Positions 1 to 9,956 of a stretch of 64,000 nucleotides of DNA are shown in pieces. Made by a program: the position numbers and the translations under genes. Source of the stretch: Aricia agestis (Eukaryota; Arthropoda; Insecta; Lepidoptera; Lycaenidae); assembly GCF_905147365.1 (NCBI RefSeq), contig NC_056418.1:8865262-8929261 (forward strand), written 5' to 3'. Under the pieces are notes generated by a model. The model did no database searches. It was not told where the DNA came from and worked only from the letters and a program-made list of their open reading frames with translations. Each line of letters begins with the position of its first letter. Position 1 is the stretch's first letter.

Positions 1-1
1 C

Positions 2-931
2 TTCAATGAGGAAACAGACGTTATAATAACAACGACAATCGAAGCAGCCGAGGATCTAAAGCAAAGGCTATCGCTACGAACTGGCAACAAAGTTAAAGAT
101 AAAGTTCGTACCATGGCCTCTTTGCTGGTAAATGGGACAAAAGAAACCTACAAAAGGTTGATAGTTGACGAGGCCCTCATGAACCATTTCGGCTCAATCG
201 TCATGGCGAATCAGTTAACAGGCGCCAACGATGTCATCCTCATTGGAGATATTAACGAACTCCCGTTTATAGAGCGTGAAAACCTCTTTAAACTTAATTA
301 CACTTGTCCAAACCTGGTAACCAGCATCACCCAGGGGTTGTCTTGCACACACAGGAGCCCTATGGATGTGGCATACGCCTTAAGCATGGTCTATAATAAC
401 ATCTATTCATCGAAGGAAATTGTGCGGTCCCTAAAGCTAATGAAGTATACAGGAGCGAGAATACCTAAAACCGATCTAAATACCCTGTATCTTGTCCACA
501 CACAAGAGAAGAAAGCAGCCCTCACTAATACAGGCTATGGATCGGGAACGGACTCTCGCGTCCTCACAATCCATGAAGCTCAGGGATTAACGAGTCTCTC
601 GGTGATCATCATACAGACCAAGTCCCGAAAGCTGGCAATCCATGACAGCGTTCCTCATGCAGTTGTAGCCATATCTCGGCACACTAACACCTGTGTCTAT
701 TACACTGACACTGATGGAGACGCTGTGGCAAGCTTCATAAAAAGAGCCACGGAGGTGTCAACCGAACACATAAAAGATTATAACATAAAAATGGCTATAA
801 AAGACAGGAACGATAAAGTCCTAAGCCACATGGCGGGTAGATTCGACACAGAACGATATCTCTTTAACACACTAGAAACTCCACCCAGCTTGAGTGACCC
901 CTCTCCACCAAGCCAATGTCACAGCATCTAA
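2..931 (+). CDS. Endogenous RNA-virus-like SF1 helicase fragment (open at window edge)
   Basis: The frame is open from base 2 to a TAA at 929..931, with an internal ATG at 113. The product carries the C-terminal motifs of the superfamily-1 helicase of alphavirus-like plus-strand RNA viruses. These are motif Ia (TDVIITTTIEAA), motif II (VDEAL), motif III (LIGDINELPF), a CTHRSPMDV segment (motif IV region), motif V (TIHEAQGLT) and motif VI (VAISRH). The Walker A motif should lie just before base 1. In viruses this domain unwinds or remodels RNA in the replication complex; here it is an integrated copy in an insect genome, probably from a virga/nege-like virus. There is no stop or frameshift in about 310 codons. 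The slightly GC-richer sequence continues to about base 1020 and then turns AT-rich. The next exon (1451) has an acceptor and codes SCFD2, so this copy probably lies in an SCFD2 intron on the sense strand. Viral group and expression are unknown. Confidence 0.8.
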   Translation, partial: FNEETDVIITTTIEAAEDLKQRLSLRTGNKVKDKVRTMASLLVNGTKETYKRLIVDEALMNHFGSIVMANQLTGANDVILIGDINELPFIERENLFKLNYTCPNLVTSITQGLSCTHRSPMDVAYALSMVYNNIYSSKEIVRSLKLMKYTGARIPKTDLNTLYLVHTQEKKAALTNTGYGSGTDSRVLTIHEAQGLTSLSVIIIQTKSRKLAIHDSVPHAVVAISRHTNTCVYYTDTDGDAVASFIKRATEVSTEHIKDYNIKMAIKDRNDKVLSHMAGRFDTERYLFNTLETPPSLSDPSPPSQCHSI

Positions 932-1450
932 AGGCAAAGGGTGGAGCAGCATAAAACCTAAGGAAATCGGAAAATGTCGGATCTACTGGCCGCCACACCG
1001 ACTGGGACCTCACCGTTCAAAACATTAATATTATTATTATGTAATTTATAAAACAATAAATATATATTTATTTATTATATGTATAACATATTTTTACCAA
1101 CGATATCAAAATAACTTTTACGCTTCGCTTTGATTTTTCTCTTAAAATAGAAGACAATAATTTAAATATTAATAAAATCTTAGTAATAACGTGTGAAATA
1201 TTACACCTTTGGCTTTATTTGTATTTCTTGTGTTGTTACTGCACTGTCGGAAGGCACACGACGGCATTCTGGAGCGAAATGTAGCGAAAAACAACGCAGT
1301 AATTAATGAATTAAACACGTCCGGCTGTTACCGCGTCCTAAGGCACACTGCTCTCAGATGAGTGAGCTCACTCATTTCGAGGGTGACACATTTTCGCGCT
1401 GACGATTGTATGGCAACTTTTCTAACGTTCTAATTCTATGCTTTTTACAG
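932..1450. other. AT-rich intron sequence; no gene seen
   Basis: The first ~90 bases may still belong to the virus-like insert; the rest is AT-rich. It ends with the acceptor tttttacag of the SCFD2 exon at 1451. A perfect 18-bp palindrome, ATGAGTGAGCTCACTCAT, lies at 1358..1375. Confidence 0.5.
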
Positions 1451-1734
1451 ATAACACATCTAATAAAAACAAGGAAGGAAAAGAACCTAGCACTTGAAAA
1501 TCTGTTAGCGTTACTAGTACATGTCTACTCATTGACTGGCACTGAAGTAGTGTTCACTAAAGAACATGAGGACAGTTTACAAGACGCGCTAGCGGTGGCC
1601 ATATTTGAGGACAACAAGACCATGTTCCCAAATGACTCCGGGTACATTGTTACTCCTGAGGAGTGTGATGAGATATCTAAAAGAGTTATGGAAAGGCTGA
1701 GGGATGTGTCACAGATGAGAAAGATATTGCACAA
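1451..1734 (+). CDS. Scfd2: SCFD2-like exon (third from last)
   Basis: Acceptor tttttacag at 1442..1450 and donor GTAAGT at 1735. It codes about 94 residues in the frame starting ITHLIKT and ending ILHK, with two bases carried to the next exon. Confidence 0.75.
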
Positions 1735-2932
1735 GTAAGTTTATGCAGTACATTTATATTTTCAGGGTAGTATGTAGGTATATCATTAAAAATTCAGGAA
1801 AATGTGTTTGTCTGAAATAACATAGGATAATAATTGTATAGCACGATAAACAAATTGCTGAGATACAAAGTCGCACACAGTTTTTTGTTTTGTAAAATCT
1901 TTGTGTCGTAATCTCACAATCCTGCATCGCGCTATCGGAGTTTCCTAAGTGCGGCCTCGGCCTGGGTATATTACCTCGCTCGGTTGGAAGACCTTCCTTT
2001 GTGTCCACGTGTTATTAATAGTACAATTTTTTAACTTTCCACGTCTATTCCAGATACAGCTCGGTGATGAAACCGTGCGAGAGTGGCGTGGGTCACGAGT
2101 ATAAAGGTGTGCTGCAGCAGTTGACCGAGGACGTGGTGGACAGCACCCGGCCAGACCTGACCGACCTGAGATGCCGGAACGAGGGGATCAAAGACTTACT
2201 GCGGAGTGGGCTTAAGTAAGTTTCATGTTCTAATTCATAGCAATATGTGTGAGTTAAGGCAAGGGAATGTTGCCGTTTGAAACCGCGACCGACAAAAAAA
2301 AAAAACACTTAGGGCCTGTTTCACCACTTTCTGATAAAGTGCCTAATAGGCTAGCATAGCTGGGCACCGTTAATCAAATAGTTAATGTTGCCAACTATTT
2401 TTATACTAACCCACTAAATTTAGCAGCGTAAACCACCAGAAACCGCAAAAACCTAAATGGCCTCTCAAACCACCAGAATTCCACTAAATAACGTAAAGAC
2501 AACAACAACCTATCTGAATATAATTTGAAAATAATACAAAAATAACGTCATTATTATTATGAAATAATTATTTTTGTTACTACAAAAAGGAAAACTTTAG
2601 TTACCTAATGTACCTGTGTATAAGTAGGTACTTAACTAAAGAGTAAAAATGAGCGTCTTTAGAGGAATCATTGTCATTTACTTGTTCAGTTTGTGAAAAA
2701 TAAATTTCTTTAGTTCTAATTTTTGTAATTTGGTATTATTTTGTTATTACAGCATTTGCTTTCGCGTGCTAACCTTGCAGTTTGCACGAAAGAAAGGCGA
2801 TCAAACTTCATCCGGTTTCTCTGTTAAGTCTTGACAACATTCATCATGCTAAATAATCGCTCTATATCAGCGTTAGAATGCGGCAAAACGAATAAAGATA
2901 ATCTATACTAATATTATAAATGCGAAAGTATC

Positions 2933-2971
<39 letters not shown>

Positions 2972-3465
2972 TGCTTTCACGCCAAAACTACTGAACCGAT
3001 TGCAATGAAATTTTGTATAAGTACAGTTATTCTAGAGTCTGAGAAAGGACATAGGCTACATTTTGATGTGGGAAAATATCTTATTTCCATGAAAATTTCG
3101 ATGAAAATGAATTCGCATTGCGCGTGGCCAGCGCTCATCCCGGGGGTCCTGGGTTCGAGTCCCGCAGGCGGAACAAAAAGTTTTCAATTTTCCTGGGTCT
3201 TGGATGTGTATTAAAATAAAATTTCAAAAATCTTAAACATATTTTATGTATAATATTATAAAAAATCCAGAAATATATCGATGGAATGAACATTTTAGTT
3301 CTAATACGATTCAACAGATGGCGTTTTATTTTTTACTTTATTGTAACATAGAACTAATCATACTTATTAGTTAGTATGTTTTTGTTTATAGTTTTTAATA
3401 CGTTAGAATATGATGTTTAATAATATTATAATAATCCATACTAATATTATAAATGCGAAAGTATC

Positions 3466-3500
<35 letters not shown>

Positions 3501-6500
3501 TGCTTTCACGCCAAAACTACTGAACCGATTGCAATGAAATTTTGTATAAGTACAGTTATTCTAGAGTCTGAGAAAGGACATAGGCTACATTTTGATGTGG
3601 GAAAATATCTTATTTCCATGAAAATATCGATGAAAATGAATTCGCATTGCGCGTGGCCAGCGCTCATCCCGGGGGTCCTGGGTTCGAGTCCCGCAGGCGG
3701 AACAAAAAGTTTTCAATGTTCCTGGGTCTTGGATGTGTATTAAAATAAAATTTCAAAAATCTTAAACATATTTTATGTATAATATTATAAAAAATCCGGA
3801 AATATATCGATGTAATGAACATTTTAGTTCTAATACGATTCAACAGATGGCGTTTTATTTTTTACTTTATTGTAACACTAGCTGTTGCCCGCGACTTCGT
3901 CCGCGTGGACTTTAGTTTATAGCGCGCGGTGTCAACAAAATGTGTGTCAAATTTAAAAACTTTTTAAAACCCTGGTAAGTGGTACCCCTCTTAGGGCCGC
4001 GCTACACCGGAATGGCAGCGCTGAAAGTGCTCGCCTCGCCGCTGCCATTCCGGTGTAGCGCGGCCCTTAATTAATCAAAATACCCAAAAACAGCTGTGCA
4101 GTGTGCACATAATCTATACTAACATTATAAATGCGAAAGTATCTCTGTCTGTCTGTCTGTCTGTCAGTCTCGCTTTCACGCCAAACGCCAAAAGTATCTC
4201 TGTATGTCTGTCTGTCTGTCTGTCAGTCTCGCTTTCACGCCAAATGCCAAAACTACCGAACCGATTGTAATGAAATTTTGTATACAGATAGTCTAAAGCC
4301 TGAGAAAGGACATAGGCTACTTTTTTACTGGAAAAAAGGGTTGTAAGGGGGTGAAAATGCGTAAATTTATTCAAATTAAGTTAGTTCCAACAGTTCATAA
4401 TATATGGCGCCGTGCGTCTTCTACATCGCGCTGACGCTTGCTCAAAAGTCTTTCTATAAGACGTGGTATCATCTTACATTTAAGTTTCGATTTTTTTCGA
4501 TTGTTATATCTATTCTACGGTATTAAATAAGTCAGTACTTTATCTGTGCAGTGACGTAACCTTAAATCTATCAATGATAAATAGTTTATGGGTAAAGTTG
4601 TGTAATTGGAGGGCTAAATAAGCTTTAAAATTTGGCATAAAATATAAAGTTTAATATAAAAAAATGAAATACTTATTGTGTGCACACTGCACAGCTGTAT
4701 TGATTTAAGGGGTACCAGGGTTTTTTTATAAAAGCTTTTGACACCAATTTTGTTGACATCGCGCGCTATAAACTGAAGTCCACGCGGACGAAGTCGCGGG
4801 CAACAGCTAGTAATAATATAATTAAGTTTCCAGTGTGCGTCTTCAAGGGTTGGAAACATAACTAACTTAAATAATCTAATCCACTAAGAAATCCACTAGC
4901 CACTAAAACCAAAATTTTCCCGCCGAAAGGTACGTCTAAACCTCTAGTGGAAATTCCACTAAGTTGGCAACACTGCTCGCACACGCTTGAAAATGTATCT
5001 AGCATTGTTTTTGTTTCACTCGCTGTTGCCGTGCCGCGGCGCCACGCTGCCCGTCCGCCCGGCACTTGTCGTTTCATACTAACTGTCTGAACCTGTTTTC
5101 GCGCCGCGCCGCGGTGCCGTGCGGTAAATAGTAGGCATTGGATCATAGATAAAGTATTATAGTATAGAAGTAGTCTTAGCCCGTCATCGCGTGGCCATTT
5201 TGTGCTTTTTTTTTATACAAGTAGTGTGCGTTTATTTTCTTGAATATTTATATTTGTCGATTATTTCGAAGCACATTATGATACAGGAAAGAAAGTCAAT
5301 TAGTTCATGATATCGATTAACTATAGTTCAAGTGATGAGAATCCGTAAACACACGTAGAAAGCTATGCAATTTTTATAGCCAAATTATTAATTGATGTGA
5401 AATTTTTAGCACTAATGCTTTATATAGCACGAATAAGGGATTAATAAACTTATAAATTATCTTTTTAGCTTACAAAAATACCGATTGAAAAGCCCAAAAA
5501 TCGTTGTTAAAAACTTACGTATTTAATGTTAAATCCACGTGTTTGAGGCATTCTTTGACCATTCTTATGGTTTATTATTTAGCGGAACCACAAAACTCAA
5601 CAATATCTAGCATTAAATGTTCACTAAAAACCTTTATTAACACTTTTATTACATGAAATATGCAGACCGACTCCTTTGTTATGTCCTAGTAAGTAGGACA
5701 TAACATTACACGCTTTTGACGCTTGTACACCGATATAAGGCTCTCTCCAGTCTATAGTACCTCAATGCATTGGATTAACGATTAACGGACTTCTGCATAT
5801 TAACGGAAGTTAACGAGTCCGTTAACATTTTAAAAAGTTAACTTAAAAGTTAATCCGTTAATCAAAATGTTAACTTCGTTAATTAACGATTAACGGATTA
5901 ACGAGTTAATGCCCAGCTATGTAGGCTAGTCATAACTTTTTTGACAGATTCTCCATACTTGATCTGTTAAGTTAATTGGTGGATAGCCTTATCAGGAAGT
6001 GGTGAAACAGGCCCTTAATTACATAATTTTATAGGCTACTAGATGTCCCGCGCGGCTTCGCCCGCGTAAATTAGGAATTTTACGGAAACCATACATTTTC
6101 CCATTAAAAATTGCTTAAGTATGTCCCTACTCCATTTAATTGCTCTACTATATGTATATCTGTGCCAAATATTGCCATAACAATTGTTCCAGTAGTTCGT
6201 AATTTCTAATATTTCCCCCGTTTTTCCCACATTTTTCTGAGTTTCTTGGGTTGTATTAGCATAGTAAAAGGCACCTCCTTTTACTATGCTAATACGACCG
6301 AAGAAACTCAGAAAAAACGGCACACAACAAAATCTCGGCGATACCAGCCTCTAAAACTGGCCGAGATTCTGTTGTGTGCCGTTCGTGGCGACGCATTGAT
6401 ACTATGGCGCACACATACAAGCCGCGCGCGGTGCCTTTGTATGAAGATAACTTACTTCCCCTCCTTTTACTATGGTATTAGACTTAGCGTGATAATATAT

Positions 6501-7891
6501 AGATTATAGCCTATAGGCTTACTCGATAAAATATGATCTATCTAACACTGAAATAAGTTTTTATATCGGGCCTGTAGTTCCTGAGATTAACGCGTTTAAG
6601 CAAACATACTCTTCAGGTTTATAATATTAGGTAGGTATAGATTTTTTTTTTTATTATCGCTTGACAAACTCGAGTCTCGATCTAAAAGACTATGAAAAGT
6701 ACCAATAACAGGGTCATTGTAGGCTCATAAATCATAACCATGGGACGATGCATGGTATAATATAGTAGTGATGATGATGATGATAATGATGATGAATATA
6801 ATTTGCATAGTAGCATATGCTTTCCGTTCTTAAAACAACGATGAAACTCCCAAACGTGTATCTATAAAATACATCAGGAGAACTCTCAGCACCTTCCGAA
6901 CCACGGTATACCAGGTATACCTCGGTGCAAAATCTTACTTGTTGGTAGCATATGCTTAGAACACTTCTCACAAAACCGAAGTCACCGCATGTTTCCCTAT
7001 AAATTTTGAGGAGTTCCCTCGATTACTTATGGATCACCACTTTTGTGAATATAATACCAAATTGGGATAATACTTTTGTGAATATAATACCAAATTGGGA
7101 TAATACCCTATATACCAAAAGAATAATTTTGAAAATCGGTTAACAAATGGCGGAGTAATCGTTGACCATAAGAAAACGAACATAACATCTCCCCCATTTT
7201 TGGAAGTCGGTTAAAATTGTAGCCTATGTGTTATTCTGATGCATAAGCTATATTATTGTAAAGTGTCATTAAAATCCGTTCAGTAGTTTTGCGTGACAGA
7301 GTAACAAACATCCATACATCCAAACAAACTTTCGCCTTTATAATATTAGTAGGATAGTAGGATAGGTTTCATTTTACTCTATGCCACTAGCTTTTACGCT
7401 ACAAGCGGTCGGAATGTCGGTTGAAAATGAAACCATAGCCTAGGTCAGAATGTGGCTTTTTTTTACTTTTGTCGGTCGCCATCCATCTAAGGATTTTCTA
7501 CCTTTAAGAGTAAAAGTGAAAGAAATATAATGTCCCAGTATTGGGGCCCAGAATTAGTTTTTGCCACCAACATGAAATATGACTTACCTATAATGTGATA
7601 AAGCTTTAATTTCAACAATAAATACTTATAAATAATTTTCATTGGACGAATTTTCAATAAGCTATGACATTTTCTTTCGATTGCAGCATTCTAACGAGCA
7701 AGAAGAAAAACACGAAGCGACCGCTGGACAACCAAACTATAATATTATTTGTCGTCGGAGGCATCACCGCTGAGGAGTGCAAGAGGATCCATCGTACAGT
7801 CATAACCAGTGGCATAGACAACGTGGTCATGATCGGCTCGACTAAGTTTGTTTCGCCGGTTGAAGCTATGAAGGACGTACTCAATTTATAG
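1451..7891 (+). CDS. Scfd2: Sec1 family domain-containing protein 2-like, last three exons
   Basis: Three exons, 1451..1734, 2054..2215 and 7687..7891, join in frame (phases 2 and 2) and end at TAG 7889..7891, giving the last ~215 residues of a Sec1/Munc18 (SM) protein. SM proteins bind SNARE syntaxins in membrane fusion; SCFD2 is a poorly studied, probably cytosolic or Golgi-linked member. The signs are a helical first exon (ALENLLALLVHVYSLTG), a GIKDLLRSGL segment like the conserved GLTDLLKTGF stretch of SCFD2, and the terminal SM strand IILFVVGGITAEE. Every junction has GTAAGT donors and CAG acceptors. Upstream exons lie outside the window. Intron 2 (2216..7686) is swollen by a 3.57-kb hAT element and a Helitron-like element. 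No AATAAA is seen within ~150 bases after the stop. Another SM paralogue (VPS33, SLY1) is less likely because the end of the protein matches SCFD2 best from memory of the family. Confidence 0.75.
1905..1990. repeat. Short repeat related to the end of the window
   Basis: The core ACAATCCTGCATCG.GCTATC is shared with 63876..63900, followed in both by a weakly similar ..GGCCT.. stretch. Its class is unknown; it lies in an SCFD2 intron. Confidence 0.3.
2054..2215 (+). CDS. Scfd2: SCFD2-like penultimate exon
   Basis: Acceptor ttccag at 2048..2053 and donor GTAAGT at 2216. It codes 53 residues plus split codons, including EYKGVLQQLTEDVVD and GIKDLLRSGL. Base composition is clearly more GC-rich than the flanking introns, as expected for coding DNA here. 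Confidence 0.78.
2903..3348 (+). repeat. Copy 1 of a ~0.45-kb repeat duplicated in tandem
   Basis: It begins TCTATACTAATATTATAAA, has a (GTCT)n run, then the 3' half of a tRNA-like SINE (box-B-like GGGTTCGAGTCCCG near 3150), and ends ..ACTTTATTGTAACA. It is nearly identical to 3435..3877. The ATG-led frames inside are not coding. Confidence 0.75.
3435..3877 (+). repeat. Copy 2 of the ~0.45-kb repeat
   Basis: Same structure as 2903..3348, offset ~530 bp, differing by a few substitutions and one GTCT unit. An 86-bp unrelated spacer separates the copies. Confidence 0.75.
3878..4112 (-). mobile_element. Inverted tail fragment of a Helitron-like element
   Basis: It starts CTAGCTGTTGCCCGCGACTT, the reverse complement of the tail at 4780..4810, and continues in reversed order to the CAGCTGTGCAGTGTGCAC segment. 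With 4113..4810 it forms a fold-back pair. Confidence 0.6.
3994..4066. mobile_element. 73-bp hairpin element
   Basis: Perfect 27-bp inverted arms (GGGCCGCGCTACACCGG.. / ..CCGGTGTAGCGCGGCCC) with a 19-nt loop, flanked by TTA on both sides. It is inserted in the Helitron tail fragment. Confidence 0.75.
4113..4810 (+). mobile_element. Helitron-like non-autonomous element
   Basis: It starts TC with the TATACTAACATTATAAATG head and GTCT repeats, and ends ..GCGGGCAACAGCTAG. The sister copy is 32484..33087. TC..CTAG ends agree with Helitron termini. Confidence 0.6.
4811..5759. other. hAT interior without recognised features
   Basis: A GC-rich patch lies at 5025..5125; the rest is AT-rich. Short frames here show no recognisable protein. 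Confidence 0.4.
6039..7354 (-). mobile_element. Helitron-like element (~1.1 kb plus an insert)
   Basis: On the - strand it begins TCCTACTAATATTATAAAGG and ends GCGCGGGACATCTAG. It is collinear with 29994..31048, sharing the ATG/GAT microsatellite (6771..6796) and GTAGCATATGC motifs. About 220 bp at ~6260..6480 are absent from the sister copy. Confidence 0.65.
6239..6383. repeat. Two adjacent hairpins in the insert
   Basis: The first hairpin is GAGTTTCTT..TATTAGCATAGTAAAAGG paired with its inverse (6239..6309). The second is AACGGCACACAACAAAATC.. with its inverse ..CTGTTGTGTGCCGTT (6316..6383). Confidence 0.6.
7687..7891 (+). CDS. Scfd2: SCFD2-like terminal exon
   Basis: Acceptor gattgcag ends at 7686. 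The first base completes an Asn codon; 67 further codons follow, then TAG. It holds the hydrophobic strand IILFVVGGITAEE and ends KDVLNL. Confidence 0.78.
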
Positions 7892-8119
7892 CGGTGTCGA
7901 CAAAAGTCACTAAATAAGTGAAGAGAAACATAAAATTACAATTAGTATCATGTATGTCTCTATCTTATCTTATATCTTTAATACACACATGAGTCAGTCA
8001 ATGAGTGTTTGCTATACCGAGCAAAGCTCAGTCATCCAGGTACTGTTTTTTTTAATTACTTACGGTAAAATGAGCGTCGTAAGCAGTATTTCTCGATTTT
8101 ATGCGGGGTCGCGCTGCTA
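7892..8119. other. Presumed SCFD2 3' flank
   Basis: This is AT-rich sequence after the SCFD2 stop codon. Only weak poly(A)-signal variants such as AATACA near 7979 are visible, so the 3' end cannot be placed. Confidence 0.3.
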
Positions 8120-8258
8120 TTTATAGTCTGTCAAAAAAGTGAAGAAATTAAAAATGGCAACATCGTAGTGTCATCCCTTTTTTTTAGATTGATTTGAATG
8201 GGATGACACTACGATGTTGCCACTTTTTAATTTCTTCACTTTTTTGACAGACTATAAA
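8120..8258. repeat. Long hairpin (58/59-bp arms, ~22-nt loop)
   Basis: The left arm (8120..8177, TTTATAGTCTGTCAAAAAAG.. to ..TCATCCC) and right arm (8200..8258) are reverse complements apart from one indel. Probably a fold-back transposon. Confidence 0.85.
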
Positions 8259-8280
8259 TGAATGATTACATAGGGTGAAC

Positions 8281-8466
8281 ATGACTAGTGATTGGACTGT
8301 GGACAGGGCACAAAAACACTATTTATTATAGTTCCTTAAAAACTACCTGTTTTTCTTTGAAATTTTTCTATTACTTTAAAAACAGGCAATTTTTAAGGCA
8401 AATCTTGATAAATTTTGTGTTACTGTGCTTTGTCCAATGACTGGTACTGTCCAATCACTAGTCATT
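8281..8466. mobile_element. TIR element, 186 bp
   Basis: The ends are ATGACTAGTGATTGGACTGT and ACTGTCCAATCACTAGTCAT (about 19 of 20 paired). A second inner inverted pair, AAAACTACCTGTTTTT / AAAACAGGCAATTTTT, is visible. Confidence 0.65.
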
Positions 8467-8522
8467 TTCGTGGTGTGGCGGGCAAACCGCTCGTTCGCGC
8501 GGACGCATATAAATCGAGCCTT

Positions 8523-8701
8523 AGGGCCCTTCCAATCGACGTTTTGTATACGCAAGTTGAACGCTCAGCAAACAAAAGGAAGCCATCACGTTTTAAACTT
8601 TATATCTGCCAAAACGCGATGAAAACGCGTAGAAGCTGAAGACGAGCGCATCAGAAACGCGCGTGTCAGTGCGCAAAAAGTACGTCGTGTGGAAAGCCCC
8701 T
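8523..8701. mobile_element. TIR element, ~180 bp, GC-rich
   Basis: The ends AGGGCCCTTCCAATCGACGT and ACGTCGTGTGGAAAGCCCCT are imperfect inverted repeats. Frames across it are not coding. Confidence 0.5.
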
Positions 8702-9596
8702 TTAGTCATTAAAATTTTAAAAATTAACGAATGTGTAACAGAATTCAATTAGTGACCAAGTCACGGCCTCGTTTAATGGGCACCGTTGTGTCATTTCAAA
8801 CATAATGTAGCTTTTTATATATAATTTAAGTTTCTTATAAAGTTTATAATATCAAATTATTGCAAACATTTAATTATTGTATGTACACAATTATTATTTA
8901 AGCTAGAAATATTTAGGAAGCAATTAAAAATTGCTGTAATATACTAAGTATGTAAATAATATCATTCGAAAGTAAATATTGTATGTATTAAATTTTAATT
9001 TGTTATGTAATGTTAATGTATTATTAAGCTGTCAGTGCATTGTTTAAAAATGAGAAATATGTAATAGATATACTAACATAGCGATAAAATGGCGGACATT
9101 CCTCGTCAGTCTGTCACGTGTCATAGTTATGTCGCTGGACAAGGACATGTTTTGTGACTTTAACGTCTGTAATTTGTTTACGCAATAATCTTTCATAATA
9201 GGGCTGTAAAAGCGATAGCTAATAATCAAAATCAAGACAAGCATTTACTGTTATTATTATTAATTGTTTTTCTTTTGTTTCGAGACACCTATGAGTCATT
9301 ACTGTTTCAGTGCCGAACAGCATTTTTTTAGTAGTACAGTATGAAGGAGTAAAATATATTATTATCCTTAATTCTGCATTTAAAACGGCATAATCGCTGT
9401 AATTTTCATGACTCCGATAAATAGGTAATTACTAGTTAAGTTGTGTTATAAAAGTTAATAATATTAAGTGTAATACAAGGACAATGCAAAACTGTAATAT
9501 GTATGTAGTATGTACTTACTATAAGCTAAGCTATAAGTATTTTTTTCGCATGTTGATTATTGTGTTTTTATTTTAAAAGTTTATTAATTATTGTTG
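8702..9596. other. AT-rich intergenic sequence
   Basis: Nothing recognisable is seen between the TIR element and the Helitron-like element; short frames look random. Confidence 0.4.
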
Positions 9597-9812
9597 TCCA
9601 TACTTTAATATCATAAATGCGAAAGTGTGTATGTCTGTCTGTCCGTCTGTTTATCTGTTACCTCTTCACGCCTGAACCGATTTAGCTGAAATTTGGCATG
9701 TAGATACTTTGAGTCCCGGGAAAGGACATAGGATACTTTTTATCCCGGAAAAATGTACGGTTCCCGCGCGATAAAAGAGTCTTGGCGCAACGGAGTTGCG
9801 GGCGTCATCTAG
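9597..9812 (+). mobile_element. Short Helitron-like element, 216 bp
   Basis: Head TCCATACTTTAATATCATAA with GTCT repeats. Near the end is a 6-bp-stem hairpin (CGCAAC gga GTTGCG), then CTAG at 9809..9812. Such a 3' hairpin a few bases before CTRR is the Helitron signature. Confidence 0.65.
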
Positions 9813-9956
9813 TCGTCTATATGTGTATTGCGTACCTAAGCAATGTACTTTTATCTTACTATCATGTTCTAGTTTCATGTATGGGACTTGGTAAAATAAA
9901 ATTATAAAATAAAATTATTTCTGTTATTGTTGTTACCACTTACATATATTATGTAA

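Larger units (their letters stand above)
2355..5921. mobile_element. Non-autonomous hAT-type element, 3.57 kb
   Basis: Perfect 12-bp TIRs CATAGCTGGGCA / TGCCCAGCTATG are flanked by the perfect 8-bp duplication TAGGCTAG (2347..2354 and 5922..5929), the hAT signature. The 3' subterminal zone (5760..5910) holds about a dozen TTAAC/GTTAA motifs, typical of hAT transposase-binding arrays; the 5' end has a few (GTTAATC, GTTAATG). No transposase frame was found. The interior has accumulated other repeats, listed separately. Confidence 0.82.
2312..6014. mobile_element. 128-bp TIR element, split by a hAT insertion
   Basis: The termini GGGCCTGTTTCACCAC (2312) and the reverse complement GTGGTGAAACAGGCCC (ending 6014) are flanked by TTA on both sides (2309..2311, 6015..6017), as for Harbinger-type target duplications. 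Removing the hAT and one target copy leaves 43 + 85 = 128 bp. That is exactly the length of the undisturbed copy at 12638..12765, which has the same internal sequence. Confidence 0.8.

Noticed and set aside
3453..3743. 96-codon frame with CLSVCLSVCLS
   Set aside because: Translation of the (GTCT)n run and a SINE half.
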